Of a stretch of 64,000 nt of DNA, positions 1 through 11,061 are shown piece by piece. Below the pieces are notes generated by a model. That model searched no databases. It saw only the letters and a program-made list of their open reading frames with translations, and was not told the DNA's origin. Within the stretch, counting starts at the first letter, position 1. Each line of letters begins with the position of its first letter. Location: the NCBI RefSeq assembly GCF_958295425.1, contig NC_081153.1:1350613-1414612 (forward strand), given 5' to 3'. Both the position numbers and the translations under genes were made by a program. The DNA comes from Solea solea. Taxonomy: Eukaryota; Chordata; Actinopteri; Pleuronectiformes; Soleidae.

Positions 1-330
1 CACATGTGTTGTCATACTTTGGTTATAAATAACAATTTCCACTATACGATCACAGTTTAAAACACACACACACAGTGTGGGCCGTTTATGTCTCCGTCCG
101 TGATGTCGACATTCTTTTCCTGATACAGTCTGGTTTTCCACATACACAATGCAGTAAGACTGTTACATAGAGAACCGTCACATATAGATAAATTGATCTT
201 GTAGACTGCTGTGTCATTAATTGCACTGATCAAGCCAAACACAAAACAGAGAAAATAAAACATAATCATGAAGGGAGCAGATAGGTTTTTAGGGATACAA
301 AAACTTGTGCTGGGAAATATCAATAAATAA
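1..330. other. Left flank, no supported gene
   Basis: Unique-looking AT-rich sequence. A minus-strand open frame of about 88 codons (57-323) has a hydrophobic stretch, but no homology, splice signal or repeated support was recognised, so no gene is called. The segment ends where the 24-bp array begins. Confidence 0.4.
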
Positions 331-3300
331 GTGAAGTGATCAGAGAAACAACTACAGAAGTGATCAGAGAAACAACTATAGAAGTGATCAGAGAAACAAC
401 TATAGATGTGATCAGAGAAACAACTACAGAAGTGATCAGAGAAACAACTATAGATGTGATCAGAGAAACAACTATAGACGTGATCAGAGAAACAACTATA
501 GACGTGATCAGAGAAACAACTATAGACGTGATCAGAGAAACAACTACAGAAGTGATCAGAGAAACAACTACAGAAGTGATCAGAGAAACAACTACAGATG
601 TGATCAGAGAAACAACTACAGAAGTGATCAGAGAAACAACTATAGATGTGATCAGAGAAACAACTACAGAAGTGATCAGAGAAACAACTATAGAAGTGAT
701 CAGAGAAACAACTATAGATGTGATCAGAGAAACAACTACAGAAGTGATCAGAGAAACAACTATAGACGTGATCAGAGAAACAACTACAGAAGTGATCAGA
801 GAAACAACTATAGATGTGATCAGAGAAACAACTACAGAAGTGATCAGAGAAACAACTATAGAAGTGATCAGAGAAACAACTACAGAAGTGATCAGAGAAA
901 CAACTACAGACGGGATCATAGAAACAACTACAGACATGATCAGAGAAACAACTACAGACGTGATCAGAGAAACAACTATAGACGTGATCAGAGAAACAAC
1001 TACAGACGTGATCAGAGAAACAACTATAGACGTGATCAGAGAAACAACTACAGAAGTGATCAGAGAAACAACTACAGACGTGATCAGAGAAACAACTATA
1101 GACGTGATCATAGAAACAACTACAGACGTGATCAGAGAAACAACTATAGACGTGATCAGAGAAACAACTATAGATGTGATCAGAGAAACAACTACAGAAG
1201 TGATCAGAGAAACAACTACAGAAGTGATCAGAGAAACAACTATAGATGTGATCAGAGAAACAACTACAGAAGTGATCAGAGAAACAACTATAGACGTGAT
1301 CAGAGAAACAACTATAGATGTGATCAGAGAAACAACTACAGAAGTGATCAGAGAAACAACTATAGAAGTGATCAGAGAAACAACTACTGAAGTGATCAGA
1401 GAAACAACTACAGACGGGATCATAGAAACAACAACAGACATGATCAGAGAAACAACTACAGACGTGATCAGAAAAACAACTATAGATGTGATCAGAGAAA
1501 CAACTATAGAAGTGATCAGAGAAACAACTACAGAAGTGATCAGAGAAACAACTATAGAAGTGATCAGAGAAACAACTACAGAAGTGATCAGAGAAACAAC
1601 TATAGAAGTGATCAGAGAAACAACTACAGAAGTGATCAGAGAAACAACTACAGAAGTGATCAGAGAAACAACTATAGATGTGATCAGAGAAACAACTATA
1701 GAAGTGATCAGAGAAACAACTATAGAAGTGATCAGAGAAACAACTACAGACGTGATCAGAGAAACAACTATAGATGTGATCAGAGAAACAACTATAGACG
1801 TGATCAGAGAAACAACTATAGACGTGATCAGAGAAACAACTATAGAAGTGATCAGAGAAACAACTACAGAAGTGATCATAGAAACAACTATAGAAGTGAT
1901 CAGAGAAACAACTACTGAAGTGATCAGAGAAACAACTACAGACGGGATCAGAGAAACAACTATAGACGTGATCAGAGAAACAACTACAGAAGTGATCAGA
2001 GAAACAACTACAGACGTGATCAGAGAAACAACTACAGACGTGATCATAGAAACAACTACAGACGTGATCAGAGAAACAACTATAGACGTGATCAGAGAAA
2101 CAACTATAGATGTGATCAGAGAAACAACTACAGACGTGATCAGAGAAACAACTACAGAAGTGATCAGAGAAACAACTATAGATGTGATCAGAGAAACAAC
2201 TACAGAAGTGATCAGAAAAACAACTATAGAAGTGATCAGAGAAACAACTACAGAAGTGATCAGAGAAACAACTACAGAAGTGATCAGAGAAACAACTACA
2301 GAAGTGATCAGAGAAACAACTATAGATGTGATCAGAGAAACAACTATAGAAGTGATCAGAGAAACAACTATAGATGTGATCAGAGAAACAACTACAGACG
2401 TGATCAGAGAAACAACTATAGATGTGATCAGAGAAACAACTACAGACGTGATCAGAGAAACAACTACAGACGTGATCAGAGAAACAACTACAGACGTGAT
2501 CAGAGAAACAACTACAGAAGTGATCAGAGAAACAACTATAGATGTGATCAGAGAAACAACTATAGAAGTGATCAGAGAAACAACTATAGAGGTGATCAGA
2601 GAAACAACTACAGAAGTGATCAGAGAAACAACTATAGAAGTGATCAGAGAAACAACTATAGAAGTGATCAGAGAAACAACTATAGATGTGATCAGAGAAA
2701 CAACTACAGAAGTGATCAGAGAAACAACTACAGAAGTGATCAGAGAAACAACTACAGAAGTGATCAGAGAAACAACTACAGATGTGATCAGAGAAACAAC
2801 TACAGAAGTGATCAGAGAAACAACTATAGATGTGATCAGAGAAACAACTACAGAAGTGATCAGAGAAACAACTACAGAAGTGATCAGAGAAACAACTATA
2901 GATGTGATCAGAGAAACAACTACAGAAGTGATCAGAGAAACAACTATAGATGTGATCAGAGAAACAACTACAGAAGTGATCAGAGAAACAACTATAGAAG
3001 TGATCAGAGAAACAACTACAGACATGATCATAGAAACAACTACAGACGTGATCAGAGAAACAACTACAGACGTGATCAGAGAAACAACTATAGACGTGAT
3101 CAGAGAAACAACTACAGAAGTGATCAGAGAAACAACTACAGACGTGATCAGAGAAACAACTACAGACGTGATCATAGAAACAACTACAGACGTGATCAGA
3201 GAAACAACTACAGAAGTGATCAGAGAAACAACTATAGACGTGATCACAGAAACAACTATAGATGTGATCAGAGAAACAACTATAGAGGTGATCAGAGAAA

Positions 3301-4209
3301 CAACTATAGATGTGATCAGAGAAACAACTATAGACGTGATCAGAGAAAAAACTACAGAAGTGATCAGAGAAACAACTATAGATGTGATCAGAGAAACAAC
3401 TACAGAAGTGATCAGAAAAACAACTATAGATGTGATCAGAGAAACAACTATAGAAGTGATCAGAGAAACAACTACAGAAGTGATCAGAGAAACAACTACA
3501 GAAGTGATCAGAGAAACAACTATAGAAGTGATCAGAGAAACAACTATAGAAGTGATCAGAGAAACAACTATAGACGTGATCAGAGAAACAACTACAGAAG
3601 TGATCAGTGAAACAACTACAGAAGTGATCAGAGAAACAACTATAGAAGTGATCAGAGAAACAACTACAGACGTGATCAGAGAAACAACTATAGACGTGAT
3701 CAGAGAAACAACTATAGATGTGATCAGAGAAACAACTACAGAAGTGATCAGAGAAACAACTACAGAAGTGATCAGAGAAACAACTACAGAAGTGATCAGT
3801 GAAACAACTACAGAAGTGATCAGAGAAACAACTATAGAAGTGATCAGAGAAACAACTACAGACGTGATCAGAGAAACAACTACAGAAGTGATCAGAGAAA
3901 CAACTATAGATGTGATCAGAGAAACAACTATAGAAGTGATCAGAGAAACAACTACAGACGTGATCAGAGAAACAACTACAGAAGTGATCAGAGAAACAAC
4001 TATAGACGTGATCAGAGAAACAACTATAGACATGATCAGAGAAACAACTACAGAAGTGATCAGAGAAACAACTATAGACATGATCAGAGAAACAACTACA
4101 GAAGTGATCAGAGAAACAACTATAGACATGATCAGAGAAACAACTACAGAAGTGATCAGAGAAACAACTATAGACGTGATCAGAGAAACAACTATAGAAG
4201 TGATCAGAG
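331..4209. repeat. 24-bp minisatellite, about 160 copies
   Basis: Head-to-tail repeats of a 24-base unit whose core is GTGATCAGAGAAACAACTA followed by a variable five-base end (CAGAA, TAGAA, TAGAT, TAGAC and similar). Because 24 is a multiple of three and the unit has no stop in one frame on each strand, both strands carry frames of about 1,300 codons. The plus frame reads as an eight-residue VIRETTTE-like repeat, the minus frame as VVVSLITS-like. The plus frame has a stop just upstream (327-329) and no ATG near its beginning, so coding is not claimed. Most variation is at two positions of the unit. No terminal inverted repeats or target duplications were seen. Confidence 0.97.
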
Positions 4210-4300
4210 TGGTTGGTTTGTGTGTGTATAAAAAAAGAAAAAAGAATGAAAATCTTTTGTAACTATGCTGTTAAATCATTGTTACTACCCTTGATTTTTC

Positions 4301-4306
4301 AATAAA
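4301..4306 (+). promoter_or_regulatory. Possible polyadenylation signal after the 24-bp array
   Basis: AATAAA occurs about 40 bases after the plus-strand array frame terminates (stop at 4260-4262). It could mark the 3' end of a transcript crossing the array, but AATAAA is common by chance in AT-rich DNA. Confidence 0.25.
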
Positions 4307-4309
4307 AAC

Positions 4310-4898
4310 ATGAAACACAAAAATGATTGTGTGTTGTAGGCGTTGGTGGCAGATTTTGAGGCCTTTAGGACAGGGGTAAGGGGCTGACATCTTTGAAACA
4401 GACACATTTAACAATTAATGTGCGCATGGCCAGGATATACAATCTAAAAATTAAACATTACAACTAAAAGTAGCCTCCTGACTAAAATGGACTATGCGAC
4501 GATGAAACTGTATTTACTGCAACTGCAAACTGTTATTTCATAAAGAAAACAAACAACAACAAAAACAGATGATTGAAATATGACTACACTAGTGTAAGGA
4601 CAAGAAATGATAACAGAATAAGCCACACCCCTTTCTATATATTTTTCACGTTTCATTTCAAATGTTCAAAGGTTATAATGTCCAGTTCTTTATGTGTTGT
4701 ATATGTATTGTTGTGTGCAGCAGTGTAGCTCACAAACTAGTATCTGTGCTCCAGTTTCTATGATGAGCAGCAGCACATACAGAGAGGTGTGCCTTCACTG
4801 ACAGCTACACCAGGAGGGGGCGGGGCTATGTAAATAAGATTATTCTGTCTCTGTAAATCTTTGAGGCTAAAATTCTCCCTAAAGCAGTTTGAGGAGTG
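4310..4898. other. Spacer without recognised gene
   Basis: AT-rich sequence between the 24-bp array and the gypsy element. No open frame, RNA gene or repeat family was recognised. Confidence 0.4.
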
Positions 4899-5044
4899 TG
4901 TTATGTCCACAAATTCACGGACACGACTGTGTGCTCACGGTGTTTTATTGACAACGTACACTCTACAAACAACTCGGGGCGTCTCCCTATTATCACGTCA
5001 CACATGCGACTTCACTATCCTACGGTGTACAGCCGTATGGTACA
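4899..5044 (-). repeat. Candidate 3' LTR of the gypsy element
   Basis: On the minus strand this 146-base segment begins TGTACC and ends ATAACA (TG...CA ends). It lies directly after a purine run (GAAGGGGGG, a polypurine-tract candidate) and contains an AATAAA polyadenylation signal. It is short for a gypsy LTR, and with no 5' copy the boundaries rest on these signals only. Confidence 0.6.
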
Positions 5045-5045
5045 T

Positions 5046-6820
5046 TTACCCCCCCTTCATAAGAACACATACAAAAACAACCTGAACTGTACATTGGCCT
5101 GAACATGGCCAACCTGACTGGATAACCCGAGTAGACTGCCGGATTACCCGCAAAGCCTTGTGGATTATTCTGCCACATAACAGGCAATGCACTACCTTTT
5201 TGTTTTTCTTTCTCCGGCGGACCCGAAATGGGCGGAGATTGGGCTGCAGAGGTTCAGCTGGTAATTCTGCTTCGGGCGGTTGCCCAACTGGGAACTCAGG
5301 TTGGTCTCCCAGGAAGTCCCAGCTCGGAACCGTGTGCCGTTGGTCAGCCGAAGCTTCTTGGTCAGAGGTGGACAGTGGTTTCACCAGTCTAAGACGGCTG
5401 GCGCACCAGTGTGAACCATCAGCCAGGCGAAAGGTCACTGGTCCCAGCTGTGCAGTGATTTGCTGTGGTTCAGACCAGAATGAAAGCAGCTTATGGGACC
5501 GACTGAGTCGACGGATCCGGACCCAATCTAACACACCAAGTGAAAGGCCCTTCACCCGATGCTTCCTGTCAAATCGCTGCTTCATGCAACGCTGCTGCTC
5601 TGCCACTCTTCTGCTTAGTGAGGGTGCTGCTGCTGGAGTGTCACCCCTCTGAGGATGTAGGCGATCCAGGGGAAGCTGCATTCCACGTCCCAGCATCAGG
5701 AGGGCTGGAGAACTGCCCGTCGTGGTGTGCAACGTAGCCCTGTAATGAAGCAGGGTGCTCTGTAGTGCTGATAAGAACGGGAGGCCACCTGCTAGGTGTG
5801 CTCTGAGCCCATTCTTGAGGGTCTGGTTGAACCGCTCCACACCACCATTAGCCTGGGGGTGTCACGGGGTCACCTGCTTAGGGACTGTTTTTTGTTTATT
5901 TTTCCTGTGTTGATCTGCCCTCACTAACTCTCTTGTCATTGCAGATCTTGTCACTCACGTTGGCCCTGCAATCATCTCATTCCACTCACCTGAGTCTCCC
6001 CGCCCACTTCCACACCTGGCCCTCATTATCCTCATCAGCCTCCCTTACAAATAAAACCCATTCTCATTCACCCTCTGTCAGATCGTCGTGCCACATGTCA
6101 TGCTCTCGTCCTGCCAGTTTTGCTCTGCCTAAGACTTTTTGCCTTCTACTTATGCCAGAGGTTTTTCTGGACCTCCCTCCCTCAGTTAGTTTTCACCTTT
6201 GTTTGCTGCTTAGGTTTTTGCTTTAAATAAAAACCTTTTTTTGGACACTCTGAATCGTGCTCTTGGGTCCAGTGTTTTCTCAGACATTACAGGGGGTGGT
6301 AAAAGGCCGTCTTAATGTGTTTAATTTCCCTTCCTGCCAGGAAGGAAGAGAAATAGGCCGAGATGAACTGGGGCCCATTATCAGTTTTGACGGTATCGGG
6401 CACACCCCAACGGGCAAACAGAGAAGAGAGGAAACCAGTGACCACACTGGCAGTGACGGAACCGGTGGGCAGCACCTCAGGCCACTTAGAGTGAAGGTCG
6501 TAGGCCACCAGGAGGAAATGTTGGTGCTGAGGGACGCTGTGAAGTTCACCGCAGATGTCCACCTGGATGTGGGTCCACGGTGTTGGTGGCCACGGCAGGG
6601 GCTGCAGGGGCGGAGGTGGGGGCAGGCCTGTCTTACCGCTGGTGAGGCAAGCTGTACAGTCTTTCACCATAGTCTCCATGTCCCTGTTGATGCCTGGCCA
6701 CCAGACCAAGCCCCTGCAGCGTTGCTTGACTCTAACAACACCCAGGTAACCCTCATAAACCATGGCAAGGATGCGCGCCCTCAAGGCGCTTGGGACCACT
6801 GTGCACAGCCCCCTTGCCAC
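5046..6820 (-). pseudogene. Gypsy integrase remnant, split by a solo LTR
   Basis: From 6820 the minus frame shows the integrase zinc-binding CTAC region and the catalytic core with aspartates in HIQVDICGEL and VKTDNGPQF. The frame breaks at the solo LTR (5860-6291) and resumes at 5840 with the segment containing the catalytic glutamate (ERFNQTLK), followed by the C-terminal domain. The final frame terminates in the polypurine tract. Insertion of the LTR separates two of the three DDE residues from the third. Confidence 0.88.
5860..6291 (+). mobile_element. Solo LTR of a second gypsy-type element
   Basis: A 432-base segment begins TGTCACGG and ends CATTACA (TG...CA) and is flanked by GGGGG on both sides (5855-5859 and 6292-6296), a 5-bp target-site duplication. 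It contains an AATAAA signal near 6226 and a CTCTTGGGTCC-like stretch near the end, as in many fish gypsy LTRs. Subtracting it and one GGGGG leaves the integrase frame continuous, so it inserted after the host element and its own internal region was lost by LTR-LTR recombination. Confidence 0.88.
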
Positions 6821-6964
6821 GCAGACGTCATTCCAGCACGAGAGATCGTCCTTGATGCAGTGAAAGGGCGCCAGTTCCTCCGAAACTTTGCTGGGCCAGC
6901 CCTCTTGAATGAAAGTGCGGAGCTGATTGAGGACGGAATCCTGTGCAGATGCGTCTTGGAGCTC

Positions 6965-7300
6965 CTACAGGTAAACGGCTCCTTGGAGGGGTGTGTGCAG
7001 CATGAGGACAAGCTCTGGCTCTGATGGGTCCTGGGCAACGTCTTCAACAGACTTAAGCTTGACTCTGGAGAGCAGGTCTGACACAACGTTGTCCCAACCA
7101 GGCGTGAACTGTGTAGTGAAATTGTATGCCTGCAACTTCTCAGACCACCGGTAGAGGCGCAGTGGCTTGTGTCCCGATCCCATCGTGGCCAGCAGGGCTG
7201 TAAGAGCCTGGTGGTCTGTCCACAGCGTGAAGTGACATCCGTACAGGTACATATGCCACCGTTCACATGCCCAGACACAAGCCAGCACTTCCCTCTCACC
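6965..7300 (-). pseudogene. Gypsy RNase H remnant
   Basis: Minus frame with CVWACERWHMYLYG and TLWTDHQAL, matching the second half of the RNase H domain of Ty3/gypsy elements (the D of TDH is catalytic). It is in a different frame from the preceding RT segment, showing at least one indel. Confidence 0.82.
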
Positions 7301-7335
7301 TACAGAGTACTTCTGCTCAGCTGGAGTGAGTGACC

Positions 7336-8151
7336 TTAAACAAACGCCACTGGGCGTTCGCCCCCTTGCTGAAGTTGAGACAGAACAGCGCCAACTACAG
7401 TATTAGAGGTGTCACAGGTCACAAATGTGGGGCTCTGTAGATCAAAGTGGGTGAGCACCGGTGGGGAAGTGAGCTGCGATTTGAGCCTAGAGACTGCGGT
7501 GGAGCAAGCAGGGGTCCAAGACCAAGCTGCATCCTGCTTGAGGAGGGCGCGCAGCGGTGCAGTGTTTTCGGAGTAGCGGGGAAGGAAGCGCAGATAGAAG
7601 GCAGTCATCCCCAGGAATATAATAGCTGTGCAGGGCAGGAGGGCTCAGGCAGGCGCAGGATGGCATCAATGTTCGAGTGGACTGGGCTGAGGCCAGAAGC
7701 AGTTAGACGGAACCCCACAATCCTCGATGACAGGCACTGCAAAGATGCACTTCTCCCCGTTCACCGTGAGGTTGTGGCGAGCGAGCACATTAAGCACTCT
7801 GGAAAGGCGGTCGTCATGTGTTGTAGCTGTCTTCCCATGCACCATGATGTCATCGAGGTACACAACCACACCCGAGAGGCTAGCGAAGATGGTGGCCATG
7901 ATCTTCTGAAAGCAGCTGGGGGTGGAGCTGAGACCGAAGGGCATCCGGATGTAGCGGAAGACCCCCATGTGTGACACAAAGGCAGTGAGGTTGCGGCTGT
8001 CAGGGTGTAGGGGAACCTGCAAGTAGCCCTGGCGAAGATCAAGTTTGGAGAAGACCGTGGAGCCATGGAACTGAGCAGACAGCTCCTCCATCATAGGCAG
8101 TGGGTATTTGTCTGGGATCACAGCTCTGTTTACCTGTCGACACAGGGGCAC
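7336..8151 (-). pseudogene. Gypsy reverse transcriptase remnant
   Basis: The minus frame from 8151 to 7666 shows RT blocks: FSKLDLRQGYLQV (palm aspartate), FGLSSTPSCFQ, and the catalytic YLDD. A continuation at 7608-7336 carries the RT-RNase H connection (FYLRFLPRYSENTAPL) and the start of RNase H (TCDTSN). These are standard gypsy pol motifs. The reading frame is interrupted between about 7666 and 7608. Confidence 0.88.
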
Positions 8152-8168
8152 AGGCCGCCCGACTTCTT

Positions 8169-9259
8169 TTACGCCACCACCAGGTTGGAAACCCAGGGCG
8201 AAGCATCAATCCACTCAATAATGCCCGCTTCCAGCAGCTTCTGCAGCTCAGCTATGACATCGTCACGTAGGGCAAGGGGTAACCGACGTAGAGGTTGAAT
8301 GACAGGGGACACTGCTGGGTCAATGAGCGGCTGATGATTGAACGCAGTGAGACAGCCCCGGCCGGCGAAGAGCGACGGCCAGCGTTGCTGCCAGGGCGTG
8401 GTCACCGTCAGTATGGTGGCGCCTGTGTTGTCCGTTATGGAGGAGCCCAAGGCGCAGAACAGATCAAACCCAAGGAGGTTGGCACCATGGCGGGACACCT
8501 GGAAGGTGAATGCAGGCAGGGATTTCGAGCCATAGTGCACAGAGAAGGTAACGGTGCCCACCATGCCGATCTTAGTGTGGCCATAACCGTAAAGCTCCTC
8601 TGCGCCCGCCCTAATAGTTTGTTGGGGGAAGAGCTGCCAGACTGTGGACTCACTGAGCAGAGACCTAGAGGCCGCAGTGTCCAACAACAGTGGCAGGCAC
8701 ACATCATCCAGCTCCACAGTGCACCACTTAAATGCCTTGATGCTGGAGCCAACAGAGGGGTACGTGGATGGGCTGGACGGGCGGGACAGAAGAGGTCGAG
8801 GTGTTGTAGATGTGGGCACAGAGCGGCACACTCTGGAGAAATGGTTCAGTCTACCACAGCGTTGGCATCTCTGTCCTGTGGCTGGACAGGTTGGTGCGCG
8901 CGTGGGGTGAGCGGAAGAACCACAGTTACCACAGGGCCGACGTGCTGTGGCGCTCTGCCGTCCTGCGACATTCACCTCGAGGTCATCATGTGGAAAAGCG
9001 GGGCCTGAGAGCTGAGTCGCAGGCACCACGGCTTGTGCCAGCGAAGCAGAGTGTGAGGGGGCTGGGTCAGAGGCTGCCAGATGCAAACCAACAGAGCGGC
9101 AGACTCCAGCTGGAAGGCAAATTCCACCGCCTTTGACAGCGGCAGGTCATCTGGGGACATGAGCAGCCTCTTTCGCAACTTGGGATCAGTTGTGTGCTCT
9201 GCTAGTTGGTCCTGAATCATCTCGTCTTCCAACCGTTCAAATCTGCAGAGGCTAGCCAA
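8169..9259 (-). pseudogene. gag (C-terminal part) and aspartic protease remnant
   Basis: Two overlapping minus frames (9259-8972 and 9086-8169) give a partial capsid region, then a cysteine/histidine-rich zinc knuckle (CGNCGSSAH followed by CQRCGRLNHFSRVC), then a retropepsin-like segment with the LLLDTAAS active-site motif. Nucleocapsid followed by protease is the normal 5' portion of gypsy polyproteins. The capsid start is missing and a frameshift separates the two frames. Inactive by these criteria. Confidence 0.85.
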
Positions 9260-9625
9260 ACAGCGGAGGTCGGCGGTTGGCGGCGCCGTCGGAAGATAAT
9301 CCGCCGGACGATAACACTCTGTGGAGCAGCGAAATGTCCAAACGTTAATTTGCAGTCATTTTTGAGGAGGTTAACATGTATAAAAACATAAAAACTTTGC
9401 ATGGAGGTCAGGTCTGATAAAAAAAATGTGATATTGGCATAGTTCCCAGATTGTGCTTTGCTCAAGGGCTCTATATATAGCTCCCCCCTAAGGTGAAAAC
9501 AGAGTTTTTCATTATTATGTTGATAGTGTTTGTAATTCCATTCTGCACTGACCTGTATTTGATTGTAAATAAAGCAGAAACGAAAAGGACTTTTATTTTG
9601 AAACACTGTTTCCAGCTGTGAGGAA

Positions 9626-9641
9626 GGGGCGGGGCATAAAG
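9626..9641 (+). promoter_or_regulatory. Putative lectin core promoter (GC box and TATA-like)
   Basis: A GC box (GGGGCGGGGC) runs straight into CATAAAG, a TATA-like sequence, about 85 bases before the lectin ATG at 9721. The spacing fits a short 5' UTR beginning near 9665. Inferred from position only. Confidence 0.4.
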
Positions 9642-9720
9642 AGAAGGAACCTGAAGAGCCACTTTTTTATTCTTCTCCCATCTCAAGAATCTCAGTTTTC
9701 TCCCTGAAACTTTGTCAGTG

Positions 9721-10196
9721 ATGACTTCTAACGGCGGCTCCGTGGCCTTTGAAGGTTTATACTCCAAACTGGAGGAAGACGACCGCGAGGACGGCAACAT
9801 GTCCCGCACGAGCGACGGTAAGAGACACACACACACAGAATTAAAACCAGCTGCACACACTGAAACAAAGTCTTGACCCTCAGAAAAACATTTTAACGAG
9901 ACAGAACGTGAGGACCAGCCAACATGCAACAGTGCGTGTGTGTGTGCGCGCGGGTATTACTAATGTTGTGGGGACCTAAAACTGTTTACACAGTCACATT
10001 ATGGGGACTTGTCTTCCTTGTGGGGACAAAAATCAAGTCCCCACAACGTAAATAACTAAATTTTAAGGTGAAGATATGTTTTATGGTTAGGGTAAGATTA
10101 GGGTCAGGGTTAGGATTAAGCCAGTAGTAATTGTGGTTAAGGTTAGAGTAAGTCTCCAGTCTCCAATGCAATGTCCCCTCAAGTCATGAATGTCCA

Positions 10197-10235
<39 letters not shown>

Positions 10236-11030
10236 GTTAGGATCACTCTCCCAGTGTCCATATAATTTCCTGTTATTGTGTTAAAAGAGCTGACACTCAC
10301 ACAAACGTGTCCAAACATTATTATTCATGTGACAGGATTGGATTTTTATTCTGTCTCTCTCGTTTAGTCCAGAATCATCGTTTTATGTCGTGATGACTTG
10401 TTTAATTTCCTCTCCATGGTCACATGACCGATCCAATGTCCAATGTCCATCGTTTGTTTGTAATGTCCCACACTAAGACCTTATTGTCCCATTTAAATCA
10501 TTAATGAACAATATGAACGTGACAATAACAGTCAACTGTTAACTAAGTAGACTTTTACTAAAAGTGTGGACATTTTCAAAAAGTGTGGACATTTTCAAAA
10601 AGGGAAGAATTTTTCAGAGAGGACATTTTCAGAACGTGAGGACATTCTCAGGAAGAGAGGACATTTTCAGAACATGAGGACCTTTTCTTAATAAATAAAG
10701 TACAGTAAAGTCATACATTTAAGACTTTTACTAGTAGCAAAGTAGCAAAAGTCATTTTCTCATATAAAAAAAAATACATATATATACATATACATATATA
10801 GATATAAAATCTGTGTCCTAGGGTTAGTTGTTTTTCAACTGGAAGGTTGTGGGTTCAATTCCTGGCTGTGCTTGTCTACATGTGTTCTTGAGCACATGTG
10901 GCAGCTTGTGAATGGGTGAAAACTATCATGTAAAGTCGCTCATCGAGACAAGAAAAGCTCTATATAAATACAGACCATAATACCAACTCTTCTTCTGATT
11001 TTATTTGGTATTAACGAGTAACAACCTTGG

Positions 11031-11061
<31 letters not shown>

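Larger units (their letters stand above)
4899..9259 (-). mobile_element. Degenerate Ty3/gypsy LTR retrotransposon, 5' truncated
   Basis: Read on the minus strand the order is partial gag with zinc knuckle, aspartic protease, reverse transcriptase, RNase H, integrase, then a polypurine tract and a short 3' LTR. This protease-RT-RNaseH-integrase order defines the Ty3/gypsy group. The frame changes several times and a solo LTR of another element splits the integrase, so it cannot be autonomous. Homology stops near 9259 in mid-gag; no 5' LTR was found before the lectin promoter. The element ends about 460 bases upstream of the lectin start codon and transcribes away from it. Confidence 0.93.

Noticed and set aside
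57..323. 88-codon minus frame with a hydrophobic segment
   Set aside because: No family resemblance, no promoter or splice context, and AT-rich composition; length is within chance expectation.
336..4262. Plus-strand 1,308-codon frame (and the minus-strand 1,269-codon frame) as genes
   Set aside because: Both are produced by a 24-base unit without stops. The plus frame has an immediate upstream stop and no nearby ATG, and no non-repetitive domain is present.
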